Below, one piece after another: positions 37,935 to 46,021 of a DNA stretch of 64,000 nucleotides (position 1 is the stretch's first letter; every line of letters begins with the position of its first letter). The stretch covers positions 29,258-93,257 of the forward strand of contig NZ_LZLS01000220.1 in NCBI RefSeq assembly GCF_001673365.1, read 5' to 3'. The translations under genes were made by a program, and so were the position numbers. This DNA comes from Mycobacterium asiaticum (GTDB lineage: Bacteria; Actinomycetota; Actinomycetes; Mycobacteriales; Mycobacteriaceae). The notes below the pieces were generated by a model, which worked only from the letters and a program-made list of their open reading frames with translations, had not been told where the DNA came from and ran no database searches.

Positions 37935-39344
37935 ATGGTGACTCGATTGTCCACCGCGGACGCGTCCTTCTATCGGTTGGAGAACACCGCCACACCGATG
38001 TATGTCGGCTCGCTGTCGATACTGCGCCGTCCACGCTCCGGGCTGAGTTATGAGACGCTGCTGGCCACGGTCGAGCAGCGGTTGCCACAGATTCCGCGCT
38101 ACCGGCAGAAGGTGCGCGAAATCAAGGTCGGTATGGCCAGGCCGGTGTGGGTTGACGACCCTGAATTCGACATCACCTATCACGTCAGGCGTTCGGCGCT
38201 GCCATCACCGGGCAGCGACGAGCAGCTGCACGAGTTGATCGCACGGCTGGCCGCACGCCCGCTGGGAAAGTCGCGGCCGTTGTGGGAGATGTACCTCGTC
38301 GAGGGTCTGGCCAAGAACCGAATCGCGCTCTACACGAAGTCCCACCAAGCGTTGATCAACGGGATGGGTGCGCTGGAGATCAACCACGTCATCGCCGATC
38401 GGACACGCAAGCCGCCGCCGTTCCCCGAGGACATCTGGATTCCGGAGCGCGATCCCGGCAACACCCGGCTGGTGTTGGGTGCGATCGGCGACTGGGTCGT
38501 GGGGCCGGGGACGCAGTTGCGCGCCGTCGGGTCCGCGGTCGCCGGGGCGGTGACCAACTCTTCCCAGCTCCTGGATGCCGGTAGGCGGATATTCGATGTC
38601 GTGCGTACGGTCGCGCGTGGCACCGCACCCAGTAGCCCGCTCAATGCCACCGTGTCACGCAACCGGCGGTTCACCGTCGCCCGCGGCAAACTCGAGGACT
38701 ACCGGAGCGTTCGCGCCCGTTACGACTGCGACATCAACGACGTGGTGTTGGCGGTGGTGACCGGGGCGCTGAGTAACTGGTTGATGTCGCGCGGTGAAGC
38801 CGTGGGATCGAGCACGACGGTGCGCGCGCTGGCGCCGCTGTCGGTCTATGCCGACGAGCAACTTGACTCGACCGGTCCGGGCCAGGCGATGAGCGAGGTG
38901 ACACCGTTTCTGGTGGACCTGCCGGTCGGGGAGGGCAACGCCGTAGTTCGCCTGTCGCAGATAGCCCATGCCACCGAATCGAATCCGGGCGCGTCCAGTC
39001 TGGTCGACGCCAGGACCATCGTCACCTTGTCGGGATTTGCGCCACCGACGTTGCACGCCATGGGAATCCGGGTGGCCACCACGTTTTCCGCGCGGCTGTT
39101 CAACCTGCTGATCACCAATGCCCCCGGCGCGCAGTCGCAGATGTACATCGCCGGCACCAAGTTGCTGGAGACATACGCCGTGCCGCCGTTGTTGCACAAT
39201 CAGGCGCTGGCCATCAGCGTCACTTCCTACAACGGCATGTTGTACTTCGGGATCAACGCCGACCGCGACGCGATGAGCGATGTCGACCTGCTGCCTGGTC
39301 TGCTGAACCAGTCGCTGGAAGAGCTGCTGGGAGCGTCACGGTGA
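37935..39344 (+). CDS. tgs3: WS/DGAT-family acyltransferase, unsplit Tgs3
   Basis: 469-aa member of the wax ester synthase/diacylglycerol acyltransferase family that makes storage triacylglycerol. In M. tuberculosis the corresponding region is annotated as two adjacent genes (Rv3234c/tgs3, 271 aa, and Rv3233c, 196 aa); here it is one uninterrupted frame. The family active site HHxxxDG reads HQALING (His137-Gly143): the second, catalytic His is Gln and the Asp is Asn. The motif NAPGAQSQMYIAG near 395-407 is kept. ATG 37935 follows an AAGGACAAGG region. Activity may be low or altered. Confidence 0.87.
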   Translation: MVTRLSTADASFYRLENTATPMYVGSLSILRRPRSGLSYETLLATVEQRLPQIPRYRQKVREIKVGMARPVWVDDPEFDITYHVRRSALPSPGSDEQLHELIARLAARPLGKSRPLWEMYLVEGLAKNRIALYTKSHQALINGMGALEINHVIADRTRKPPPFPEDIWIPERDPGNTRLVLGAIGDWVVGPGTQLRAVGSAVAGAVTNSSQLLDAGRRIFDVVRTVARGTAPSSPLNATVSRNRRFTVARGKLEDYRSVRARYDCDINDVVLAVVTGALSNWLMSRGEAVGSSTTVRALAPLSVYADEQLDSTGPGQAMSEVTPFLVDLPVGEGNAVVRLSQIAHATESNPGASSLVDARTIVTLSGFAPPTLHAMGIRVATTFSARLFNLLITNAPGAQSQMYIAGTKLLETYAVPPLLHNQALAISVTSYNGMLYFGINADRDAMSDVDLLPGLLNQSLEELLGASR

Positions 39345-39375
39345 AATCCACTGTGGCGCGATAACATCCGTTGCT

Positions 39376-40203
39376 GTGAGCAAGAAGAAGCCGGCCCGGC
39401 CGCCCAAGATTGCCGACGATCTGTATGAGGCCGAATTATTCAGGCTGCAAACAGAATTCGTGAAGTTGCAGGAGTGGGTCCGAGACGCCGGTGCCCGGCT
39501 GGTGGTGATCTTCGAAGGACGTGACGCCGCGGGCAAGGGCGGCGCCATCAAGCGGATCACCGAGTATCTGAGTCCTCGGGTGGCGCATGTCGCGGCACTG
39601 CCGGTGCCGACCAGTCGTGAGCGCGGGCAGTGGTACTACCAGCGCTACATCGCGCACTTGCCGACCAAAGGAGAGATCGTCCTGTTCGACCGGTCGTGGT
39701 ACAACCGCGCCGGTATCGAGAAGGTGATGGGCTTTTGTACGCCGCAGGAATATGTGTTGTTCTTGCGGCAGACGCCGATCTTCGAGCAGATGCTCATCGA
39801 TGACGGAATTCTGTTGCGCAAGTACTGGTTCTCGGTCTCCGAGGCCGAACAGTTGCGTCGGTTCAAGGCGAGACAGAACGACCCGGTTCGGCAGTGGAAG
39901 CTCAGCCCGATGGACCTGGAATCGGTTTATCGGTGGGAGGACTATTCGCGTGCCAAAGACGAGATGATGGTGCATACCGATACCCCGAGCAGCCCTTGGT
40001 ACGTGGTGGAATCCGACATCAAGAAGCACGCCCGGCTGAATATGATGGCGCATCTGTTGTCGACCATCGAGTACGGAGATGTGGAGAAGCCGAAGGTGCA
40101 TCTGCCCGAACGCCCCGTCCTGACGGGCAATTACCAGCGGCCGCCGCGGGAGTTGTCGAAATACGTCGACGATCACGTCGCGACTTTGATGCGCGACGCA
40201 TGA
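39376..40203 (+). CDS. ppk2: Polyphosphate kinase 2
   Basis: PPK2 phosphorylates nucleoside diphosphates (mostly GDP) from polyphosphate. The 275-aa kinase has Walker A EGRDAAGKGGA near 47-57, the Walker B-like VLFDRSWYNRAG near 102-113, and the lid-type KARQNDPVRQWKLSPMD region. GTG 39376 (MSKKKPARPPK) starts about 20 residues shorter than the M. tuberculosis annotation. The next gene starts inside its stop (ATGA). Confidence 0.95.
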   Translation: MSKKKPARPPKIADDLYEAELFRLQTEFVKLQEWVRDAGARLVVIFEGRDAAGKGGAIKRITEYLSPRVAHVAALPVPTSRERGQWYYQRYIAHLPTKGEIVLFDRSWYNRAGIEKVMGFCTPQEYVLFLRQTPIFEQMLIDDGILLRKYWFSVSEAEQLRRFKARQNDPVRQWKLSPMDLESVYRWEDYSRAKDEMMVHTDTPSSPWYVVESDIKKHARLNMMAHLLSTIEYGDVEKPKVHLPERPVLTGNYQRPPRELSKYVDDHVATLMRDA

Positions 40204-40721
40204 TCCAGGTGTACATACCCGCCACTTTGGCGATGCTGCAACAACTGGTCGCCGATGGGTCGGTCCGTCCGCTCAACGGCACGGCCTTCGCCGTGACGCC
40301 GAAATTGCGGGAGTCCTATGCCGAGGGCGACGACGAGGAGCTCGCCGAGGTGGCACTGCGCGAGGCCGCGTTGGCGTCGTTGCGGTTGCTCGCGGCCACC
40401 GTGAGCGATCAAGAGGCCGGCCAACAGGAATCGCTGCCGCCGCGACGTGCGGTACTTGCCGCCGAAGTCCCTGATGTGACCTTCCGTCCGGATCTGGACG
40501 ACGCGGTGGTCAGGCTGGGTGGCGCGGTTGCCATGAATCAGGTTGTCGCGGCTTATGTGGACAACGCCGACGCCGAGACAGCCGTGGAAGCGGCGATCGA
40601 GGCGATCGATGCCGCCGACCTTGGCGATGAGGATGCCGACCTGATCGTCGGCGACGCCCAGGACCACGATCTGGCCTGGTATGCCACGCAGGAACTACCG
40701 TTTTTGCTCGAACTGCTGTGA
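40200..40721 (+). CDS. DUF6912 family protein (Rv3231c homologue)
   Basis: 173-aa acidic cytoplasmic protein conserved next to ppk2 in mycobacteria. N-terminus MIQVYIPATLAMLQQLV; a hydrophilic helix-rich body; a conserved tail HDLAWYATQELPFLLE. There are no catalytic motifs. ATG 40200 overlaps the ppk2 stop by 4 bp, so the two are co-translated. Function unknown. Confidence 0.82.
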   Translation: MIQVYIPATLAMLQQLVADGSVRPLNGTAFAVTPKLRESYAEGDDEELAEVALREAALASLRLLAATVSDQEAGQQESLPPRRAVLAAEVPDVTFRPDLDDAVVRLGGAVAMNQVVAAYVDNADAETAVEAAIEAIDAADLGDEDADLIVGDAQDHDLAWYATQELPFLLELL

Positions 40722-40751
40722 AGGTGAAGGCCTGGCTGCTCTGGCTACGGA

Positions 40752-40766
40752 ACCGTAACTTACGGT
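40752..40766 (+). promoter_or_regulatory. Palindromic operator candidate upstream of the ferredoxin reductase gene
   Basis: ACCGTAACTTACGGT is a perfect inverted repeat (7-bp arms, 1-bp centre), followed directly by a further ACCGTAG half-site. It ends 38 bp before ATG 40805. Its half-sites resemble those of the palindrome cluster before desA3, suggesting one regulator for both genes. Confidence 0.6.
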
Positions 40767-40804
40767 ACCGTAGCTTTCATCGGGCGGACTCGGCAGGAGT
40801 TTTC

Positions 40805-41953
40805 ATGAGCACGAAACACACGGCGCTCAACGCCAAAGTCGTCAGCACCAGAGACCCGAGTGTGGTGGGGGCCGAGCGGAATCCCGGCTGGCACGCGCTG
40901 CGTCAGATCGCCGCGCGCATCACCACGCCACTGCTGCCTGATGACTATCTGCACCTGGCCAACCCGCTGTGGTCTGCCCGCGAACTGCGGGGCCGGATCC
41001 TGGATGTGCGCCGTGAGACCGAAGACTCCGCGACTCTGGTAATCAAACCGGGTTGGGGATTCAGCTTCGATTACCAGCCCGGCCAATACGTCGGGATCGG
41101 GCTGTTGGTCGACGGTTCCTGGCGTTGGCGGTCGTACTCGCTCACCTCGAGCCCGGCGGCTACAAGTTCTCGGTCAGGCCGCACCATCACCATCACCGTC
41201 AAGGCGATGCCCGAGGGTTTCCTGTCTACCCACTTGGTGGCCGGCGTCGAACCGGGAACCATCGTGCGACTCGCGGCACCCCAGGGCAACTTCGTGCTAC
41301 CGAACCCCGCTCCGTCGTCGATCTTGTTTCTCACCGCCGGGTCCGGAATCACGCCGGTGATGTCCATGCTGCGAACGTTGGTGCGCCGCAACCAAATTAG
41401 CGACATCGCCCACTTGCACTCGGCGCCCACGGAGTCCGACGTGATGTTCGGCGCCGAACTGGCCGCGCTTAGCCATGACCATCCCGGATATCGCCTGTCG
41501 GTGCGCGCGACTCGCGTGCGGGGTCGGCTCGATTTGTCCGAGCTGGGCACCGAAGTGCCTGACTGGCGTGAGCGACAGACCTGGGCGTGCGGGCCGGAGG
41601 GCATGCTCGACGAAGCTCAGCGGGTGTGGACGGCGGCAGGTATCGGCGATCGGTTGCATCTGGAGCGGTTCGCCGTAACCAAAGCCGCGCCGGTAGGCGC
41701 GGGCGGGACCGTCACCTTCGCCCGCAGCGGAAAGCAGGCGACCGTTGACGCAGCGACATCGGTGATGGACGCCGGCGAAGCCGCGGGCGTGTTGATGCCG
41801 TTCGGCTGCCGGATGGGTATCTGCCAGTCCTGTGTCGTGGATCTGGTGGACGGCCATGTTCGTGATCTGCGAACCGGGCGCGAGCATGATCCCGGTTCGC
41901 GCGTGCAGACGTGCGTCAGTGCCGCGTCCGGGGATTGTGTGATCGACATCTAG
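40805..41953 (+). CDS. Flavodoxin/ferredoxin reductase-type oxidoreductase, electron donor for DesA3 (Rv3230c homologue)
   Basis: 382-aa NAD(P)H oxidoreductase with a plant-type [2Fe-2S] ferredoxin domain. The FAD domain carries RSYSL (about 114-118), the NAD domain carries FLTAGSGITPVMSML near 176-190, and the C-terminal cluster has CRMGICQSC near 336-344 plus a final Cys near 368. In M. tuberculosis Rv3230c passes electrons from NADPH to the desaturase DesA3. ATG 40805 is preferred to an upstream GTG at 40718 because the operator-like palindrome lies between them. desA3 begins 89 bp downstream. Confidence 0.92.
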   Translation: MSTKHTALNAKVVSTRDPSVVGAERNPGWHALRQIAARITTPLLPDDYLHLANPLWSARELRGRILDVRRETEDSATLVIKPGWGFSFDYQPGQYVGIGLLVDGSWRWRSYSLTSSPAATSSRSGRTITITVKAMPEGFLSTHLVAGVEPGTIVRLAAPQGNFVLPNPAPSSILFLTAGSGITPVMSMLRTLVRRNQISDIAHLHSAPTESDVMFGAELAALSHDHPGYRLSVRATRVRGRLDLSELGTEVPDWRERQTWACGPEGMLDEAQRVWTAAGIGDRLHLERFAVTKAAPVGAGGTVTFARSGKQATVDAATSVMDAGEAAGVLMPFGCRMGICQSCVVDLVDGHVRDLRTGREHDPGSRVQTCVSAASGDCVIDI

Positions 41954-41954
41954 A

Positions 41955-42001
41955 GTTACCAGCAGGTAACCTACGGATTCGTAGGTTACGATGTCGTAGG
42001 T
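41955..42001 (+). promoter_or_regulatory. Nested inverted-repeat operator cluster upstream of desA3
   Basis: Overlapping dyads fill this segment. GTTACC/GGTAAC (41955-41960 and 41965-41970, 4-nt spacer) shares its right arm with GTAACCTACG/CGTAGGTTAC (41966-41975 and 41980-41989, perfect 10-bp arms, 4-nt spacer). A third CGTAGGT (41995-42001) repeats 15 bp after the one at 41980. This looks like a cooperative multi-site operator for a TetR-type desaturase regulator. The regulator is not identified here. Confidence 0.7.
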
Positions 42002-42042
42002 CTGGGTATTCTCGACAAACGCAACCGACCCGTGGGGAGAAC

Positions 42043-43329
42043 ATGGCGATCACGGACGTCGAAGTATTCGCGCACTTGACTGACGCCGATGTCGAAAATC
42101 TGGCCATCGAACTCGACGCAATCCGCCAGGATGTCGAAGACTCGCGTGGCGAACGGGATGCCCGCTACATTCACCGCACCATCGCCGCGCAACGCGCTTT
42201 GGAGTTGTCCGGCCGGCTGATATTGGCCGCCAGTTCGCGACGTTCGGCATGGTGGGCAGGCACCGCCACACTGGCCGTGGCCAAGATCATCGAGAACATG
42301 GAGATCGGCCACAACGTAATGCACGGCCAGTGGGACTGGATGAACGACCCCGAGATTCACTCCTCGTCGTGGGAGTGGGACATGAGCGGCTCGTCCAAGC
42401 ATTGGCGCTACACCCACAACTTCGTGCATCACAAGTACACCAACATCTTGGGCATTGACGACGACGTCGGCTACGGCTTGCTACGTGTCACCCGCGACCA
42501 GCGCTGGAAGCGCTTCAACCTCTTCAACCTGGTGTACAACACACTGCTCGCGCTGCTCTTTGAGTGGGGCGTCGGCCTGCAGCACATCGAACTCGGCAAG
42601 ATCGTCAAGAAGCGGATGGATCACGAAGAGGCCCGCCAGCGGATCGACGAGTTCCTGACCAAGGCCGGCCGCCAGGTGGTCAAGGACTACGTGGCGTTCC
42701 CGGCGCTCACCTCCTTGTCGCCAGGGGCGACCTACAAATCGACGCTGAAGGCCAACGCCCTAGCCAACGTGATCCGCAACGTGTGGGCCAACGCCGTCAT
42801 CTTCTGCGGCCACTTTCCCGACGGCGCAGAGAAATTCACCAAGACGGACATGATCGGCGAAACCAAGGGCCAGTGGTACCTGCGACAGATGCTGGGCAGT
42901 GCCAACTTCGAGGGCGGGCCCGCGCTGCGGTTCATGAGCGGCAACCTGTGCCATCAGATCGAGCACCATCTGTACCCGGACCTGCCGAGCAACCGATTGC
43001 ACGAAATCTCGCTGCGGGTGCGTCAGGTGTGCGAGAAGTACGACTTGCCTTACACCACTGGATCTTTCCTGATGCAGTACGGCAAGACGTGGCGCACCCT
43101 GGCCAAGCTCTCGCTGCCGGACAAGTATCTGCGTGACAACGCCGACAACGCTCCGGAGACCCGCAGCGAGCGAATGTTCGTGGAGTTGGAGGCTGATTTC
43201 GCGGGCACCGACCCGGCGACCGGCCGTCGCCGCGGGCTCAAGACGGCAATCGCCACCGTGCGCGGGTGGCGACGCAGCAAGCGCCACGCACCCGTATCCG
43301 GACCGTCTGACGACGACTTGGCGGCCTGA
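42043..43329 (+). CDS. desA3: Stearoyl-CoA delta-9 desaturase DesA3
   Basis: Membrane di-iron desaturase that converts stearoyl-CoA to oleoyl-CoA. The 428-aa protein has the three histidine clusters HNVMH near 89-93, HNFVHHKYTN near 124-133 and HQIEHH near 302-307, with hydrophobic segments between. ATG 42043 follows GGGGAGAAC and matches the M. tuberculosis length of 427 aa. It is partnered with the reductase gene upstream but has its own palindrome-rich 89-bp promoter region, so it may be transcribed both with and without the reductase. Confidence 0.96.
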   Translation: MAITDVEVFAHLTDADVENLAIELDAIRQDVEDSRGERDARYIHRTIAAQRALELSGRLILAASSRRSAWWAGTATLAVAKIIENMEIGHNVMHGQWDWMNDPEIHSSSWEWDMSGSSKHWRYTHNFVHHKYTNILGIDDDVGYGLLRVTRDQRWKRFNLFNLVYNTLLALLFEWGVGLQHIELGKIVKKRMDHEEARQRIDEFLTKAGRQVVKDYVAFPALTSLSPGATYKSTLKANALANVIRNVWANAVIFCGHFPDGAEKFTKTDMIGETKGQWYLRQMLGSANFEGGPALRFMSGNLCHQIEHHLYPDLPSNRLHEISLRVRQVCEKYDLPYTTGSFLMQYGKTWRTLAKLSLPDKYLRDNADNAPETRSERMFVELEADFAGTDPATGRRRGLKTAIATVRGWRRSKRHAPVSGPSDDDLAA

Positions 43330-43358
43330 CCGGCCATTAATTGGCCATACTTGAACAC

Positions 43359-44432
43359 GTGGAAGTGTTCGCCGGACGGCAGGTGTCGCACTGGGACTTC
43401 CCGAGGAACATCGGCAGCGTCGCGCTGATGACCGAATTCGGTTGCCGCAACGGGCTTGCCGTCTCGGATGTGCTGATGGGCTCGGGACTGGCCGGGGCCG
43501 ACCTGAGTGACCACGATCGGATGATCGTCGGCCGGCAGGAGCTGACGGTCGCGACGAACCTCGTCAATCTGCTGGACAGCCAGGCCGGTGCGGCCGACCT
43601 GGGGGTGCGGGTCGGCCGTGGTTATCACGTTGGAGCATTCGGCATCTTCGGTTTCGCGTGCCTGACCAGTTCGACGCTGGGCCACGCCGTCCGGTTCGCG
43701 GCTCGGTTCTACGAGCTCAGCTACGGGTTCTGTTTGCCGAGCGTCACCGTGAACGGGCCCGTGGCCGCGTTACAGCTAGACCTGCCGGACCTGACCGGGC
43801 CGATCGCGGACTTTTTGGTGCGACGGGATTTGGCGGCGATCGCCCAGGTCATGTCCGAATTGCTGGGCAGCCCTGTTCCGTTCAGCTCGATCGAGTTCGC
43901 CGCCCCGGCCCCGCCGAGGGGTGACGCGGCCGCCCGCGAAACATTCGGCGTCGCACCGCATTACGGCGCGCCGGCCAACGTGGCTGGGTTGCCGGCCGCG
44001 CTACTGGAAAGCCGGTTGCCGCAGGCGAGTGAGATGAGCGTGGCCATGTGCGAGCAGCAGTGCTACGACCTGCTGGAGCGGCGTCGTCAGCGGACTGGTG
44101 TCGCCCTGCGGGTTCGGGAGCGACTGGCCTCGATCGACGGGAAGGCGCACACGATCGCCAGCGTCGCTCGGCAATTGGCGATGAGTGAACGCACCCTGCG
44201 CCGCCGGCTCGCCGAGGAGAACACCACGTTCCGGGAACTGGCCGAGGAGGTCCACCGGGTTCTTGCCGAGGAGCTGTTGGCGACGGGCGCGCTCTCGGTT
44301 GACGACGTCGCTTTGCGACTGGGGTACGCCGAGGCAACCAGTTTCATTGCCGCGTTCAAACGATGGACGGGCACCACGCCGGCCCGCTATCAGCGTTCGG
44401 TGGCGCCGCGTGCGCGCCTGCTGACAGTGTGA
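43359..44432 (+). CDS. AraC-family regulator (OruR/VirS type)
   Basis: 357-aa protein. The N-terminal ~190 residues match the Arabinose_bd-type ligand domain of OruR/VirS-like regulators (VLMGSGLAGADLSDHD, ARFYELSYGFCLPSV). The C-terminus has two HTH motifs (TIASVARQLAMSERTLRRRLAEE and VDDVALRLGYAEATSFIAAFKRWTG, about 265-345). VirS-type members control neighbouring flavin monooxygenase operons such as mymA. Here a BVMO gene follows 71 bp downstream on the same strand. GTG 43359 is favoured; TTG 43341 is possible. It marks the left end of the island between desA3 and rsgA. Confidence 0.83.
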   Translation: MEVFAGRQVSHWDFPRNIGSVALMTEFGCRNGLAVSDVLMGSGLAGADLSDHDRMIVGRQELTVATNLVNLLDSQAGAADLGVRVGRGYHVGAFGIFGFACLTSSTLGHAVRFAARFYELSYGFCLPSVTVNGPVAALQLDLPDLTGPIADFLVRRDLAAIAQVMSELLGSPVPFSSIEFAAPAPPRGDAAARETFGVAPHYGAPANVAGLPAALLESRLPQASEMSVAMCEQQCYDLLERRRQRTGVALRVRERLASIDGKAHTIASVARQLAMSERTLRRRLAEENTTFRELAEEVHRVLAEELLATGALSVDDVALRLGYAEATSFIAAFKRWTGTTPARYQRSVAPRARLLTV

Positions 44433-44503
44433 TGGCCGGAATTATGGATTTTCCGTCCGCGATCGGCTGCCGACGGAGCGCCACGCGCACGTAACTTCGA
44501 GGT

Positions 44504-46021
44504 ATGACTCCCACACCTCGTCCTCGCGTACTGGTGATCGGCGCCGGCTTCGGTGGCCTCGGTGCCGCTCACGAGTTGTCCAAGGACGGCCTTGCCGATG
44601 TGACGGTGCTGGAGAAAGCCGACGACATCGGCGGCGTCTGGCGGGAGAACACCTACCCCGGTGCCGCATGCGACGTGCCGTCGAACCTGTACTCCTACTC
44701 CTTCGCACGCAAGACCGACTGGGGACGGCGGTACGCCGAACAGCCCGACATCCTCGGCTACATCCACGACACCGCCGACCGATTTGGGATTCGTGATCTG
44801 GTACGGACCGGCGTCGAGGTCACCGCGGCAGAGTTCGACGAGAGCACCGCGACGTGGCGGGTGGCGACGTCGAATCGCGGCCAGTCGGGCGAGACTCTCG
44901 AGGCCGACGTGCTGGTGCCGGCGGTCGGGCAGCTGTCGCGCCCCGCGCTGCCGGACATTGCCGGGCTCGAGACCTTCGGCGGTCCCTCGTTTCACTCGGC
45001 GCAGTGGCGCCACGATGTCGACCTGACCGGCAAGCGCGTCGCGGTGCTGGGCACCGGCGCGTCGGCGATTCAGTTCGTCCCCCGCATCCGCGAAACCGCC
45101 GGGCACGTAACGGTTTTCCAGCGTTCGGCGCCCTACGTCGTGCCCAAGGTGGATCGCGCCTACACCGACCGGCATCACGCCGCCTTCAAGAAGGTTCCCG
45201 GTTTCGCGACCGCGATGCGCAACGCAATCTGGGAGACCACCGAGCTGCTGGGGTTCGCGTTGACCAGAGCCGCCCCGCTCGCTCGGGTGCTGCAGCGCCT
45301 CGCCACCGCAAATCTCAAGCGTCACATCAAGGATCCGGTGCTGCGGGCAAAGTTAACCCCCGACTATCCGATCGGGTGCAAGCGTGTGCTGTTCAGCAGT
45401 GAGTGGTACCCGGCCCTGGCCTGCGACAACGTCTCGGTGGAGACCGACAAGATCACCGAGGTAACGCCAACGGGTGTGCGTACCGCTGACGCTCAGGGTC
45501 ACGAGGTCTTTCATGAGGTGGATGTGATTATCTACGGCACCGGATTCAAGGCAACCGAATTCCTTGCGCCGATGACGATCACCGGACGTGGGGGACGCGA
45601 CCTGCAAACCGAGTGGGCCGACGGTGCGCGCGCCCACCTAGGTATGGCGGTGCCGGGTTTTCCGAACATGTTCCTGATCTACGGACCGAATACCAATCTC
45701 GGTAGCAGCTCGATCATCCTGATGATGGAGCAGCAGGCCGGCTACATCCGCCAGATCGTCGAGGAACTCGCCCGCAGCGGTGCGCCCCGTGCGTTTGAGG
45801 TGCGGCGCGATGTCGAGGAGGCCTACGACGCGGCTATCCAGTCCCGCTTGGACAGCGGGGTGTGGACCACCTGCGACTCCTGGTACCGCACCTCCAATGG
45901 CCGCGTCACCACGAACTGGCCTGGGTTGGTGCACGAGTATCAGAACCGCACCCGCATCGCCATGATCGAGGACTACCACGAAGTGCTGCCGGTCAAAGAG
46001 AGCGAAGGGGTGCGTGCGTGA
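44504..46021 (+). CDS. Baeyer-Villiger-type flavin monooxygenase
   Basis: 505-aa FAD/NADPH enzyme that would insert oxygen next to a carbonyl or oxidise a heteroatom. Two Rossmann motifs are seen, VIGAGFGGLG at 11-20 and VLGTGASAIQ near 182-191. The BVMO fingerprint FxGxxxHxxxW appears as FGGPSFHSAQW near 157-167, with Arg in place of the usual Pro/Asp after the Trp. The GTGF motif (IIYGTGFKA) is near 345. Closest well-known relatives are mycobacterial monooxygenases of the MymA/EthA kind. The stop overlaps the GMC oxidase start by 4 bp. Confidence 0.88.
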   Translation: MTPTPRPRVLVIGAGFGGLGAAHELSKDGLADVTVLEKADDIGGVWRENTYPGAACDVPSNLYSYSFARKTDWGRRYAEQPDILGYIHDTADRFGIRDLVRTGVEVTAAEFDESTATWRVATSNRGQSGETLEADVLVPAVGQLSRPALPDIAGLETFGGPSFHSAQWRHDVDLTGKRVAVLGTGASAIQFVPRIRETAGHVTVFQRSAPYVVPKVDRAYTDRHHAAFKKVPGFATAMRNAIWETTELLGFALTRAAPLARVLQRLATANLKRHIKDPVLRAKLTPDYPIGCKRVLFSSEWYPALACDNVSVETDKITEVTPTGVRTADAQGHEVFHEVDVIIYGTGFKATEFLAPMTITGRGGRDLQTEWADGARAHLGMAVPGFPNMFLIYGPNTNLGSSSIILMMEQQAGYIRQIVEELARSGAPRAFEVRRDVEEAYDAAIQSRLDSGVWTTCDSWYRTSNGRVTTNWPGLVHEYQNRTRIAMIEDYHEVLPVKESEGVRA

